This document shows, one piece after another, positions 47,927 through 59,588 of a DNA stretch of 64,000 nucleotides. This DNA comes from Micromonospora sp. NBRC 110009. GTDB lineage: Bacteria; Actinomycetota; Actinomycetes; Mycobacteriales; Micromonosporaceae. The notes beneath the pieces are model-generated. The model searched no databases. It saw only the letters and a list, made by a program, of their open reading frames with translations, and was not told where the DNA came from. How positions within the stretch are numbered: position 1 is the first letter of the stretch; each line of letters opens with the position of its first letter. The stretch spans positions 868,001 to 932,000 of the forward strand of contig NZ_CP130427.1 in assembly GCF_030518795.1 (NCBI RefSeq). Direction: 5' to 3'. The position numbers and the translations under genes were made by a program.

Positions 47927-49420
47927 TCAGACGCCGAGGCGCTCCAGGATCAGCTCGCGGACGGTCTTGGCGTCCGCCTGGCCGCGGGTGGTCTTCATGA
48001 CCGCGCCGACCAGGGCGCCGGCCGCCGCGACCTTGCCGCTGCGGACCTTGTCGGCGACGTCCGGGTTGGCCGCGATCGCCTCGTCCACGGCGGCGGTGAG
48101 CGCGCCGGTGTCGGAGACGACCTCCAGGCCCCGGTTGGTCATGATCTCGGTCGGCGAGCCCTCGCCGCCCACCACGCCCTCCAGGACGATCCGGGCCAGC
48201 TTGTCGTTGAGCTTGCCGGCGTCGACCAGGCCCTGCAGCTCGGCGACCTGCGTCGGGGTGGCCCCGACGTCGGCCAGCTCCACGCCGGTCTCGTTGGCCC
48301 GGCGGGACAGCTCGCCCAGCCACCACTTGCGGGCGGCGGCCGGGGTGGCCCCGGCGGCCACGGTGGCCTCGATCAGCTCGACCGCGCCGGCGTTGACGAC
48401 CGACTGCATGTCGAGGTCGGACAGGCCCCACTCCTGCTGGAACCGCTGGCGGCGCAGCCGCGGCAGCTCCGGCAGGGCGGCCTTCAGCTCGGCCACCCAG
48501 GTCGGGTCCGGGGCGAGCGGGACCAGGTCCGGCTCCGGGAAGTACCGGTAGTCGGTGGCGGTCTCCTTGGACCGGCCCGGGGTGGTGTCGCCGGTGTCCT
48601 CGTGGAAGTGCCGGGTCTCCTGGGTGATCTTGCCGCCGGCGTCCAGCACGGACGCCTGGCGCAGCATCTCCGAGCGGACCGCCCGCTCCACCGAGCGCAG
48701 CGAGTTGACGTTCTTGGTCTCGGTGCGGGTGCCCCACTCCTCGCCCGGCTTGTTCAGCGAGGTGTTGACGTCGCAGCGCAGCGAGCCCTCCTCCATCCGG
48801 ACGTCGGAGACGCCCAGCGAGCGGATCACGTCGCGCAGCTCGGTGACGTACGCCCGGGCCACCTCCGGCGCGAGCGCGCCGGTGCCGGGGATCGGCTTGG
48901 TGACGATCTCGACCAGCGGGATGCCGGCCCGGTTGTAGTCGACCAGCGACTCGGTGGCGCCGTGGATACGACCGGTGGCGCCGCCGACGTGCAGCGTCTT
49001 GCCGGTGTCCTCCTCCAGGTGCACCCGCTCGATGCCGATCCGCACCGTCTCGCCGTTGACCTCGACGTCCAGGTAGCCGTCGAGGCAGAGCGGCTCGTCG
49101 TACTGGCTGATCTGGAAGTTCTTCGGCATGTCCGGGTAGAAGTAGTTCTTCCGGGCGAACCGACACCATTCGGCGATCGAGCAGTTCAACGCAAGGCCGA
49201 TCCGGATGGTCGCCTCGATGGCCGCCTTGTTGGCCACCGGCAGCGAGCCGGGCAGGCCCAGGCAGACCGGGCAGACCCGGGTGTTCGGCGCGCCGCCGAA
49301 GTCCGTCGGGCAGCCGCACCACATCTTGGTGTTCGTGCCCAGCTCGACGTGGGTCTCCAGGCCGATCACCGGTTCGTAGCGCGCGACGACCTCGTCGTAC
49401 GCGGGCAGTGTCGTCGTCAT
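47927..49420 (-). CDS. gatB: Asp/Glu-tRNA amidotransferase subunit B
   Basis: 497 aa. The cradle domain begins [21 protein letters not shown], with cysteines in CGCPTDFG and CPVCLGLPG (zinc), and the GatB/YqeY tRNA-binding tail occupies the last 150 or so residues. With GatA and GatC it converts Glu-tRNA(Gln) to Gln-tRNA(Gln). The ATG at 49420 has GGAG 5 nt upstream. It is separated from gatA by two unrelated genes. Confidence 0.97.
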   Translation of the reverse strand: MTTTLPAYDEVVARYEPVIGLETHVELGTNTKMWCGCPTDFGGAPNTRVCPVCLGLPGSLPVANKAAIEATIRIGLALNCSIAEWCRFARKNYFYPDMPKNFQISQYDEPLCLDGYLDVEVNGETVRIGIERVHLEEDTGKTLHVGGATGRIHGATESLVDYNRAGIPLVEIVTKPIPGTGALAPEVARAYVTELRDVIRSLGVSDVRMEEGSLRCDVNTSLNKPGEEWGTRTETKNVNSLRSVERAVRSEMLRQASVLDAGGKITQETRHFHEDTGDTTPGRSKETATDYRYFPEPDLVPLAPDPTWVAELKAALPELPRLRRQRFQQEWGLSDLDMQSVVNAGAVELIEATVAAGATPAAARKWWLGELSRRANETGVELADVGATPTQVAELQGLVDAGKLNDKLARIVLEGVVGGEGSPTEIMTNRGLEVVSDTGALTAAVDEAIAANPDVADKVRSGKVAAAGALVGAVMKTTRGQADAKTVRELILERLGV

Positions 49421-49517
49421 CTGAGCTCCAGGCGCGATCCGGACGGAACCGGTCCAGCCTAATGGGGCTGGGTGCGGCCAGCTCGCCCGGGTTTCCATCC
49501 ACGCCGGTACGCGCCCC

Positions 49518-49549
49518 GGCCCGCCCGGGGATCCGTCCCCGGGCGGGCC
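49518..49549 (-). terminator. Hairpin terminator after BNR gene
   Basis: A perfect 14-bp stem (49518-49531 with 49536-49549) and a 4-nt loop, 6 bp past the stop of the BNR-repeat gene and upstream of gatB. Confidence 0.8.
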
Positions 49550-49555
49550 CGGAGG

Positions 49556-50659
49556 TCAGCGTTCCTCGACCACGCCGAGGTACATCACCTGCGGGTCGGC
49601 CGGGTTGAAGGCGACGTCCGCGATCCCGTCGTGGGGGTTGTGCTGCGAGGTCAGCCGGCCGGTCGACGCGTCGTACCGGTAGAGATCGGTTCCGTAACCG
49701 CCGAACCACGTGCCGTAGGCGAAGTAGAGCACGTCCGGGTCGGCCGGGCTCGGCCAGAGCCGGGTGCCGTTGATCAGTGTCGGCCCGGCGCCGTCGAGCA
49801 CCGACACGAAGCTGCGGCCCCCGTCGGTCGAGCGCCAGATGTGCCGGGCGGAGTTGTCGTTCTGGCTCAGGTCGTACCCCTCCAGCCAGACCGTCCGCGG
49901 ATCCACCGGGGAGAAGGCCACGGAGAAGCCGTTCGCGTGCGGGGTGGCGCCCACCCCCGCGGACCGGGTCCAGCTGAGGCCGCCGTCGAACGTCACGTAG
50001 CTGCCGTTGCCCATGGTGCCGACGATGACGTGGTCCCGGTCGGCGGGATCGACGGCGGCCTGGTAGACGAACTCGTCCTGGCCGGCCGGCGACCCGACGA
50101 CGGTCCAGGTCGCGCCGCCGTCGCCGGAGTCGTAGAGCTGTCCGGCCTTGCTGACCGCCCGCAACGCCCGCGGATCGGTCCGGTCCACCGCCAGGGCGGC
50201 CACGCCGTCACCCGGGACCGGGCCGGCGACCTCGCTGATCTGGTCGGCCCGCACCCGGAAGACAGGCTGGTCGTTCACGCCGTACGCGTAGGCGGTGCCG
50301 TCCGCTCCGGCGGCCAGGTCGTACGCCGCCAGGTTCAGCGCGGTGCCGCCGACCTGCTGCCAGCTGCAGCCGGCGTCGGTGGACCGCTGGATCGACGTCT
50401 TCGAGATGGCCACCAGGGTGTTCGGCGTGCTCAGCGCGACGAGCCGGGGGTACGCCACCGGGGTGACCGCGGTCGTGGTCGGCGCCAGGAAGGCCCCGTC
50501 GTTGCGGGTGAAGGTCACCGAACCGTCGCCCTGCACCACGCCGCACTGCGGGCGGTGCCAGCCGTCTGCGGCGGCGGCGGGGGCTGCGGCGGCGAGGTCG
50601 ACGGCGCCGGCGACCGTGACGGCCAGCGCCAGTACGCCGCTCAATCGGGAGAAGATCAT
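49556..50659 (-). CDS. Secreted BNR-repeat beta-propeller protein
   Basis: 367 aa. A signal peptide (about residues 1-31, ending in APAAAADG) precedes four or more BNR/Asp-box motifs (STDAGCSW, SGDGGATW, TFDGGLSW, STDGGRSF), as in sialidases and other secreted propellers. No sialidase Arg triad is obvious, so catalysis is not implied. The ATG at 50659 has no clear Shine-Dalgarno sequence. A GCATGTC/GACATGC operator lies just upstream, shared with the divergent regulator. Confidence 0.85.
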   Translation of the reverse strand: MIFSRLSGVLALAVTVAGAVDLAAAAPAAAADGWHRPQCGVVQGDGSVTFTRNDGAFLAPTTTAVTPVAYPRLVALSTPNTLVAISKTSIQRSTDAGCSWQQVGGTALNLAAYDLAAGADGTAYAYGVNDQPVFRVRADQISEVAGPVPGDGVAALAVDRTDPRALRAVSKAGQLYDSGDGGATWTVVGSPAGQDEFVYQAAVDPADRDHVIVGTMGNGSYVTFDGGLSWTRSAGVGATPHANGFSVAFSPVDPRTVWLEGYDLSQNDNSARHIWRSTDGGRSFVSVLDGAGPTLINGTRLWPSPADPDVLYFAYGTWFGGYGTDLYRYDASTGRLTSQHNPHDGIADVAFNPADPQVMYLGVVEER

Positions 50660-50662
50660 GAT

Positions 50663-50684
50663 GCATGTCTAGACGTGGACATGC
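50663..50684. promoter_or_regulatory. 22-bp palindromic operator between BNR gene and regulator
   Basis: GCATGTC (50663-50669), 8 bp, GACATGC (50678-50684) is a perfect 7-bp inverted repeat beside the BNR start codon and upstream of the divergent TrmB/LuxR-type regulator. It is the likely binding site of that regulator. Binding is inferred from position and symmetry. Confidence 0.65.
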
Positions 50685-50756
50685 GCCGATCGCCACAGTT
50701 TCGGGTGTCCGAGCCCGGCCATGACCTGGGTCGGACAGCCGCGGGAGGGGGCGCGG

Positions 50757-51716
50757 GTGTTCGAGTCGTTGGGTCTGACCCCGGTGGAGGAATCGGTCTA
50801 CCTGGCCCTGCTGCGCCGGCGGCAGTCGAGCGTGCCGGAGCTCGCCCAGCAGGTCGGCGAGAGCCAGCGGGTGGTGCGCGCCGCGACCGACCGGCTGGAG
50901 GATCTCGGCTTCGTCAGCCGCCTCGTCGGCTCCGGCACCCGGTTCCTGGCGACCCGCCCCGACGTCGCGGTGAACGCCCTGGTGGTACGCCGCACCGAGG
51001 AGTTCGCGGCGGCGCGCCGGGCCGCCGAGCGGATCGCGGAGGAGTTTCCGCAGGAGCTGCTGACCAGCCCGGACGAGCTGCTCGAGATCGTCACCGGCCG
51101 GGCTGCGGTGGAGGCCCAGTTCGTCCAGCTCACCCACGGGGTCACCAGCGAGCTGCTGGTGCTCGACCGCCCGCCGTACGCGCAGGAGGTGGCGTCCGCG
51201 AACGTGCCGGAGAACGAACTGCTCGGCCGGGCGGCCAGCGTACGGGGGATCTACGCCCCGGAGGCGTTCGCGCTGCCGGGCGCCTTCGAGCAGGCCATGG
51301 CCGCCGTGGCGGCCGGGGAACAGGCCCGGGTGCACACGGACGTGCCACTGAAGCTGGCGATCGGCGACCGCGCGATGGCGCTGCTGCCGCTGGCCAGCGA
51401 GCGGGCGGTGGACGCGGCGCTGGTGATCCGCGCGCCGATGGTGGTGTCCGCGCTGGTGAAGCTCTTCGAGATGCTGTGGGCGCAGGCCACGCCGCTGCCG
51501 ATCTGGGACCCGGAGCAGCCCGCGACCGCGGCCGAGGAGCTGGACCTGCGGCTGCTGGGGCTGCTCGCCACCGGCCTCAAGGACGAAGCCATCGCCCGGG
51601 AACTCGGGGTGAGCGTCCGCACCCTGGGTCGCCGCTCGTCCGCCCTGCTGGCCGCGCTCGGCGCGCGTACCCGCTTCCAGGCCGGCCTGCAGGCCGGACG
51701 CCGCGGCCTGGCCTGA
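50757..51716 (+). CDS. TrmB-like / LuxR-type two-HTH transcriptional regulator
   Basis: 319 aa. The N-terminal winged helix is TrmB-like (LGLTPVEESVYLALLRR, then VPELAQQVGESQRVVRAATDRL). The C-terminal helix-turn-helix is LuxR/GerE-like (LLGLLATGLKDEAIARELGVSVRTLGRR). The middle may bind a ligand. I chose the GTG at 50757, with GGGAGGGG about 6 nt upstream and the family-like VFESLGLTP start; an ATG at 50721 is the alternative. It is divergent from the BNR gene and probably controls it. Confidence 0.85.
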   Translation: MFESLGLTPVEESVYLALLRRRQSSVPELAQQVGESQRVVRAATDRLEDLGFVSRLVGSGTRFLATRPDVAVNALVVRRTEEFAAARRAAERIAEEFPQELLTSPDELLEIVTGRAAVEAQFVQLTHGVTSELLVLDRPPYAQEVASANVPENELLGRAASVRGIYAPEAFALPGAFEQAMAAVAAGEQARVHTDVPLKLAIGDRAMALLPLASERAVDAALVIRAPMVVSALVKLFEMLWAQATPLPIWDPEQPATAAEELDLRLLGLLATGLKDEAIARELGVSVRTLGRRSSALLAALGARTRFQAGLQAGRRGLA

Positions 51717-51751
51717 GCCGCGACGGCGGCTGTCGCGGGGCGCGGACACGC

Positions 51752-51784
51752 CACCGGCGCCGGCGGAGACCGCCGGCGCCGGTG
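51752..51784. terminator. Convergent hairpin between regulator and gatA
   Basis: A perfect 15-bp stem (51752-51766 with 51770-51784) and a 3-nt loop, between the convergent regulator and gatA stops. Confidence 0.85.
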
Positions 51785-51804
51785 AACCGTGTCGTGCGCC
51801 GGTG

Positions 51805-53280
51805 CTACAGCGCCGGCGGGGTGAACGTGCCGACCGTGGACTCCAGCGCGGCGGCGACCCGGTACATCCGGTCGTCGGCCATGGTCGGAGCCATGATCTG
51901 GAAACCGACCGGGAGCCCGTCGGCGAGGCCGCACGGGACCGAGATGGCCGGCCCGCCGTACAGGTTGGTCGGGATGGTGAACAGGTCGGCCAGGTACATC
52001 TGGTAGGGGTCGGCGGTGCGCGACCCGATCGGGAAGGCCACGAACGGGGTGGTCGGCGAGATCAGCGCATCCACCTGCTCGAACGCCGCGGTGAAGTCCC
52101 GGGTGATCAGGGTGCGGACCTTCTGCGCCTGGCCGTAGTAGGCGTCGTAGTAGCCCGAGGAGAGCGCGTACGTGCCGATCATGATGCGCCGCTTCACCTC
52201 GGGGCCGAAGCCGGCCTCGCGGGTTAGCGACATGACCTCCTCCAGCGACCGGTTGCCGTCGTCGCCGACCCGCAGGCCGAACCGGACACCGTCGAACCGG
52301 GCCAGGTTGGAGGAGCACTCGCTCGGCGCGATCAGGTAGTAGGCCGGCAGCGCGTACTTGAAGTGCGGGCAGGAGACCTCGACGATCTCCGCGCCCAGCT
52401 TGGCCAGCGCCTCCACCGACTCGCGGAACGCGGCCATCACGCCCGGCTCGGCGCCCTCGCCGGTGAACTCGCTGACCACACCGAGCTTCACCCCGGTCAG
52501 GTCGCCGGTCGCGCCGAGCCTCGCCGCGCCGACCACGTCCGGCACCGGGGCCGGGATGGAGGTGGAGTCGCGCGGGTCGTGCCCGCCGATCACCTGGTGC
52601 AGCAGCGCGGCGTCCAGCACGGTACGCGCGCACGGCCCCGGCGTGTCCAGCGACGAGGAGAACGCCACCAGGCCGTACCGGGAGGTGCCGCCGTAGGTGG
52701 GCTTCGCGCCGACGGTGCCGGTGACCGCGCCCGGCTGGCGGATCGAGCCGCCGGTGTCCGAGCCGATCGACAGCGGCGCCTCGTACGCGGCCAGCGCCGC
52801 GGCGCTGCCGCCGCCGGAGCCGCCCGGAATGCGCGCCAGGTCCCACGGGTTGCGGGTCGGGCCGTACGCGGAGTATTCGGTGGAGGAGCCCATCGCGAAC
52901 TCGTCCATGTTGGTCTTGCCGAGCATCACCGTGCCGGCGTCGCGCAGCCGCTGCACGATCGTCGAGTCGTACGGCGGGCGCCAGCCCTCCAGGATCTTCG
53001 ACCCGACGGTGGTCGGCACGCCCTTGGTGGTGAGCACGTCCTTGACGGCGACCGGCACGCCCGCGAGCGGGCCGAGCTCCTCGCCGGCGGCCCGGCGCTC
53101 GTCCACGCCCCGGGCGGCGGCGAGCGCGCCCTCGCTGTCGACGTGCAGGAAGGCGTGCACGCGGTCGTCGACGGCGGCGATCCGGTCCAGGTGGGCCCGG
53201 GTCACCTCGACGGCGGAGGTCTCCCCGCTCGCCACGAGCCCGGCGATCTCGCTCGCGGTGAGCTTGGTCAGGTCGCTCAT
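51805..53280 (-). CDS. gatA: Asp/Glu-tRNA amidotransferase subunit A
   Basis: 491 aa, amidase-signature family. The catalytic Lys is in [12 protein letters not shown], the cis-Ser in [10 protein letters not shown] and the nucleophilic Ser in [12 protein letters not shown]. It releases ammonia from glutamine for the GatB active site. The ATG at 53280 overlaps the gatC stop (ATGA). Confidence 0.97.
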   Translation of the reverse strand: MSDLTKLTASEIAGLVASGETSAVEVTRAHLDRIAAVDDRVHAFLHVDSEGALAAARGVDERRAAGEELGPLAGVPVAVKDVLTTKGVPTTVGSKILEGWRPPYDSTIVQRLRDAGTVMLGKTNMDEFAMGSSTEYSAYGPTRNPWDLARIPGGSGGGSAAALAAYEAPLSIGSDTGGSIRQPGAVTGTVGAKPTYGGTSRYGLVAFSSSLDTPGPCARTVLDAALLHQVIGGHDPRDSTSIPAPVPDVVGAARLGATGDLTGVKLGVVSEFTGEGAEPGVMAAFRESVEALAKLGAEIVEVSCPHFKYALPAYYLIAPSECSSNLARFDGVRFGLRVGDDGNRSLEEVMSLTREAGFGPEVKRRIMIGTYALSSGYYDAYYGQAQKVRTLITRDFTAAFEQVDALISPTTPFVAFPIGSRTADPYQMYLADLFTIPTNLYGGPAISVPCGLADGLPVGFQIMAPTMADDRMYRVAAALESTVGTFTPPAL

Positions 53281-53582
53281 GAAGCCACATCCTCGTCCAG
53301 GATCCGCGGGACGCGGAACCGCTGCTCCTCGGCGTCGGGCGCGCCCGACAGCGCCTCCTGCGGGGTCAGGCACGGCGTCACCACGTCCTCGCGGAGGACG
53401 TTGGTCAGCGGCACCGAGTGGGAGGTCGGCGGGATGTCCGCCGCGGCGACCTCACCGACCTGGGCGACCGACTGGAGGATCACGTCCAGCTGACCGGCGA
53501 AGGTGTCCAACTCCTCCTCGGTGACGGCGAGCCGCGACAGTCGCGCGAGGTGCGCGACCTCCTCGCGGGAGATGGCGGCCAT
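53277..53582 (-). CDS. gatC: Asp/Glu-tRNA amidotransferase subunit C
   Basis: 101 aa, small scaffold subunit: [24 protein letters not shown] and the C-terminal FRVPRILDE are typical. The ATG at 53582 has AAGGGGG about 6 nt upstream. It is coupled to gatA by an ATGA overlap. TAGACT (53677-53672, minus) is a candidate -10 that would give a leader of about 85 nt. Confidence 0.95.
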   Translation of the reverse strand: MAAISREEVAHLARLSRLAVTEEELDTFAGQLDVILQSVAQVGEVAAADIPPTSHSVPLTNVLREDVVTPCLTPQEALSGAPDAEEQRFRVPRILDEDVAS

Positions 53583-53795
53583 CGGGTGCCCCCTTCGTGG
53601 CTGTCCTGCTGCGTCTGCGGTGTGCCGGCCCGCGCGCTCGACGGTAGCGATGACGCGCGGTGGCCGGAGCGAGTCTATTGTCCTGCGGTCGCGGCGACGC
53701 CTCCGACTCCCCCACCGGCCCGGCGGCCGGACCGCGCCGGGCCGGCGAGGCCACCGCTCAGCGGGCGCGCCGGCGGGGCCCGTCACCGTCGCCGG

Positions 53796-56459
53796 TCACC
53801 GCGGGCGGACCGGCCGGTAGCGGGACAACCAGGTGACCAGGTCGCCGGCGGGCATGGGCCGGGCGTGGAACCAGCCCTGAGCCACGTCGCAGCCGGCCGC
53901 GTGCAGCAGCCGCCAGGTGCGCTCGTCCTCCACGCCCTCGGCCACCACCCGCAGGCCGAGCGCCGCGGCCAGCTCGATCATGAACCGGACGATCGCCGCG
54001 TCGTCGGGGTCGTCCGCCATGCCCAGGACGAACGACCGGTCCACCTTCACCTCGGACAGCGGCAGCCGGCGCAGGTGCTGCAGGGACGAGTACCCGGTGC
54101 CGAAGTCGTCCAGCGCGATGCCGACCCCGATCCGGTGCAGCTGGGAGATGCTGGCCAGCACCCGCCTCGGGTCGGCCATCAGGGCGCCCTCGGTGATCTC
54201 CACCTGGAGCCGGTCGGGGCTGACGCCGTACCGGGCCAGCCGGTCGGCGATCTGGTCGGCGATCTCGCCGGTGTGCAGGTCACGGACGCTGACGTTGAGC
54301 GCGGCGCGCAGCGTGATCCCGGCCGCCGACCACTTCGCCACCTGCTCCACCACATCGTCCACCACCCGGCGGGTGAGCAGCCGCATCACCGCGCTCTGCT
54401 CGGCCACCTGGATCAGCTCCCCCGGGTCGACCATCCCCCGGCGCGGGTGCCGCCAGCGCAGCAGCGCCTCCACCCCGACCACCTCGCCGGTCGCGATGGC
54501 GATCTGCGGCTGGTAGTACATGGTGATCTCGCCCGGGTCCCCGGCCGGCTCGTCCGTCCGCGCCCCGCCGGCCGCCCGGGCCGCGCCGCGCGGCTCCGCC
54601 GGCTCCAGCTGGGCGGCGCCGTCCCCGCTCACCCCGGCCTCCGGCTGGGCGGCACCGTCCCCGCTCACCCCGGCCTCCGACTGGCCGGCACCGTCCCCAT
54701 TCACCCCGGCCTCCCGCTGGGCGGCGCCGTCCCCATTCACCCCGGCCTCCCGCTGGGCGGCGCCGTCCCCGCTCACCTCGGCCTCCGGCGGGCCGGCGGG
54801 TGGCGCCGCCGGGCGGTCGTCGAGCAGCCCGCCGGACGCCTCCGGAAGCAGGGCGGCCTCGCCGGCCGGGGCCGCCGTTGCCCGGACGGCCCGGCGGCGG
54901 ATCGGGTCGGCGCCGGTGAGGATCCGGTTGATCAGCTCGTCGTCGGTACCCACCTCGGCCCGCGCGCGTCGCCGGCGCAGCCAGCGCCGCCCCGGGCCGC
55001 CGCCGGGCCGGGCCGCCCCGCCCCGGCCGCCGTTGCGGGACACGCCGTCGCCCGAGCCGCCGCCCTCCGGCGCCGCCAGCCCGGGGGCGGGCGCGAGGGC
55101 CGCGCCGTCGCCCCCGCGTACGCCGCCGGGCGGCTCCGCCACCGGCAGCGCCGGCGTGGTCTCCAGCACGCGGCGCAGGTCGGCCAGGAGGCTGAGCCGC
55201 TCGGCCGAGTTGTGGTCGGACTCGGCCGCGTAGACGGCGACGGTGTCGTTGCGGTGCTTGGCGTCGTACATGGCCACGTCGGCGTGGCGCATCAGGGTGG
55301 CGAAGTCCTCGCCGTGCTCCGGGAAGATCGCGAGGCCGATGGAGCCGCCCACGTCGAGCGGCAACCCGTCGAGCGGCACCGGCTCGGCGAGCGCGGCGAC
55401 CACCCGGTCGGCGAGCTCGCGCGCCTGGTCGGTGCCGGTGAGCCGGGGGACGACGATGGCGAACTCGTCGCCGCCGAGCCGGGCCAGCAGGTCGCCCGGG
55501 CCGACCACCCCGGCCAGCCGGGCGCTCACCTCGACCAGCAGCCGGTCCCCCACCGCGTGCCCGAGCGCGTCGTTGACGTGCTTGAACCGGTCCAGGTCGA
55601 GCAGCAGCAGGGCCAGGTGCGCGTCCGGTTCGCCCCGGGCGGCCCGCTCGGCGTGCAGGTGCACCTGCTCGGCCACCTCGGACAGCAGCGCCTTGCGGTT
55701 GGGCAGCCCGGTGAGCGGGTCGAGCGCGGCCAACTGCTCCCGCTCGGCGGAGAGCCGGGCCATCCGGTAGACGGCGAAGAGCGGCACCAGCACCAGTGGG
55801 ATCAGCGCGGCGCTGACCCGGGCGGCGGCCACCAGCACCGGGGCGAGCAGCAGCAGCGAGCCGGTGGCGAGCAGTTCGTAGGCCAGCCCGAGCCGGACGG
55901 TCGGCCACCAGCGGTCGCCGAAGCGCAGCCGGATCGCCGAGCTGACCAGCGCGTAGTTGACCGCGAACCAGATCCCGGTGGCGGCGCCGACCACGGCCAC
56001 GTCCGTCCAGTGCAGCCGCCCGCCGCCGAACAGGTCACCCGGCCCGAGCCGGGTGACCAGGTACGCGCCGGCGAGGGCGCAGGCGTACTGGGCGGCGTTG
56101 AAGCCGGTGCGCCACACCGCGTGCCTCATCCGCCAGCCGGAGACGGCCACCGCCACGGCCTGCACCGCGACGGCCGGACCGAGCCCCCAGCCGAGCAGGA
56201 TGGCGAAGGTGAAGCAGGTCGACGGGAAGACCGCCGAGGTCTCCCGCCGGCCGGGCGGCACGAACGGCCGGGCGTCGCAGGCGACGGCGAGCGCCGCCAT
56301 CGTCCAGAAGGCCACCGGCAGGTCGGGCACCCGATCGGGCAGCCCGGCCAGCGGCCCGGCCGAGACCAGCACCGCCAGGAGGCCGACCGCGGCGACGAAG
56401 CCGAAGAACGGGGCACCCCGCCCGGGTGGCACGGAGTTGCGCGGGTCGGCGGTCTCCAT
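53796..56459 (-). CDS. Membrane GGDEF-EAL cyclic-di-GMP protein 3 with repeat linker
   Basis: 887 aa. Helices to about residue 260, then a GGDEF domain with intact LGGDEFAIV and DLDRFKHVND, a low-complexity linker of about 180 residues (about 415-595) and an EAL domain. The EAL residues are complete: EALLRW, LNVSVRDL, EITEG, DDFGTGYSSL, EVKVDRS and VVAEGVED. The linker includes a 13-residue tandem repeat. The ATG at 56459 has GGGAGG 4 nt upstream. It lies between ligA and gatC, all on the minus strand. Both enzyme activities are possible. Confidence 0.92.
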   Translation of the reverse strand: METADPRNSVPPGRGAPFFGFVAAVGLLAVLVSAGPLAGLPDRVPDLPVAFWTMAALAVACDARPFVPPGRRETSAVFPSTCFTFAILLGWGLGPAVAVQAVAVAVSGWRMRHAVWRTGFNAAQYACALAGAYLVTRLGPGDLFGGGRLHWTDVAVVGAATGIWFAVNYALVSSAIRLRFGDRWWPTVRLGLAYELLATGSLLLLAPVLVAAARVSAALIPLVLVPLFAVYRMARLSAEREQLAALDPLTGLPNRKALLSEVAEQVHLHAERAARGEPDAHLALLLLDLDRFKHVNDALGHAVGDRLLVEVSARLAGVVGPGDLLARLGGDEFAIVVPRLTGTDQARELADRVVAALAEPVPLDGLPLDVGGSIGLAIFPEHGEDFATLMRHADVAMYDAKHRNDTVAVYAAESDHNSAERLSLLADLRRVLETTPALPVAEPPGGVRGGDGAALAPAPGLAAPEGGGSGDGVSRNGGRGGAARPGGGPGRRWLRRRRARAEVGTDDELINRILTGADPIRRRAVRATAAPAGEAALLPEASGGLLDDRPAAPPAGPPEAEVSGDGAAQREAGVNGDGAAQREAGVNGDGAGQSEAGVSGDGAAQPEAGVSGDGAAQLEPAEPRGAARAAGGARTDEPAGDPGEITMYYQPQIAIATGEVVGVEALLRWRHPRRGMVDPGELIQVAEQSAVMRLLTRRVVDDVVEQVAKWSAAGITLRAALNVSVRDLHTGEIADQIADRLARYGVSPDRLQVEITEGALMADPRRVLASISQLHRIGVGIALDDFGTGYSSLQHLRRLPLSEVKVDRSFVLGMADDPDDAAIVRFMIELAAALGLRVVAEGVEDERTWRLLHAAGCDVAQGWFHARPMPAGDLVTWLSRYRPVRPR
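54606..54787 (-). repeat. In-frame 39-bp minisatellite in GGDEF-EAL linker
   Basis: About five tandem 39-bp units inside the coding sequence encode 13-residue repeats of the type EAGVNGDGAAQR. Units differ by a few bases; two are almost identical. Copy-number change would alter linker length in steps of 13 residues without a frameshift. Confidence 0.85.
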
Positions 56460-56623
56460 CGCACCTCCCGGGGACGGCCGTGGCGTGCGCCGTTCACACG
56501 CCGTACGCCAATGAAACGCCCTCGGTGCCGATTTCCCCGACATGACAGTCACGAATCGGTCGCAGTCGTAACTAACTTGGTATCCGCCACCAGGCCCCGT
56601 CAGGATGCACCGCGAGCCCGCCC

Positions 56624-58801
<2,178 letters not shown>

Positions 58802-58952
58802 CTACCCCCGAACGGTAGCGGGCGGGGGTGACAAGCGTCCTCCTACCCGCCCTGAGCAGGCGCGCGGCGGCCGCGCCACCGGGCGGCGGCGGCGCGGCCG
58901 TGCGACCATCGCCGCACGGCGGCGGACCGCCGGGGACGAGAGGCAGGCACGG

Positions 58953-59576
58953 ATGGCGGACGGGCTGCGCTGGGCGGCGGTGATCGTGGCCGCGGTGGTG
59001 GCCGGCTGGCTGTGGGGCGAGTGGCGCCGGCGATCCGCCGGCCCGGATGGCCGCTCGGTCGGCAGGCGCCCGGGTCGTCCCGGCACCCGTCGCGACGCGG
59101 AGACCCGTCCCGGCGACGGCGGCGCCCGCCCGGGTCGCGGCGGCACCCGTCCCGGCGGTCGACCCCGATCGGGCGGCGGCCGCCCCGGCACCGAGGCCTC
59201 CCCGGGACGCGCCGCAGCGCCGCCCCGGCCCCGGGACGCCGACCGACGGCCGGCCGGCACGCCCCGTCCCGGCGAGATCTGGTGGGCCGACGTGCCCTAC
59301 GCCGACGGGACCGGCTCCAAGGTGCGCCCCTGCCTGGTGCTGCACGCCGACGACCGGGGCGCCGAGGTCCTCAAGATCACCAGCCAGGACAAGTCGGACC
59401 GGGACGACCACGTCCGCATCCCGACCCGGGACTGGGACGCGGACGCGGACCACGACAGCTGGCTGGACATCAGCGAGCCGATCGCCGTACCCGCCGCCGC
59501 CTTCGCGGACCGGGCCGGCGCCTGCGACCCCGACCTCTGGCGTCAGCTCCGCCGCCTCCCCCACCTGACCACCTGA
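58953..59576 (+). CDS. Membrane-anchored PemK/MazF-like protein
   Basis: 207 aa. An N-terminal helix (about residues 7-22, AAVIVAAVVAGWLWG) is followed by a disordered, Arg/Gly/Pro-rich linker (about 25-100) and a PemK/MazF-type domain (PRPGEIWWADVPYADG, RPCLVLHADD, VLKITSQDKSDRDDH). MazF toxins are RNA endonucleases, normally soluble and paired with an antitoxin. None is visible beside this gene. The anchored form may have a non-toxin role or be held in check by membrane attachment. The ATG at 58953 has no strong Shine-Dalgarno sequence. Confidence 0.85.
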   Translation: MADGLRWAAVIVAAVVAGWLWGEWRRRSAGPDGRSVGRRPGRPGTRRDAETRPGDGGARPGRGGTRPGGRPRSGGGRPGTEASPGRAAAPPRPRDADRRPAGTPRPGEIWWADVPYADGTGSKVRPCLVLHADDRGAEVLKITSQDKSDRDDHVRIPTRDWDADADHDSWLDISEPIAVPAAAFADRAGACDPDLWRQLRRLPHLTT

Positions 59577-59588
59577 CCCGCCCGGCGC

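Noticed and set aside
54606..54787. CRISPR-like regular repeat
   Set aside because: Units are contiguous without spacers and encode an in-frame protein repeat.
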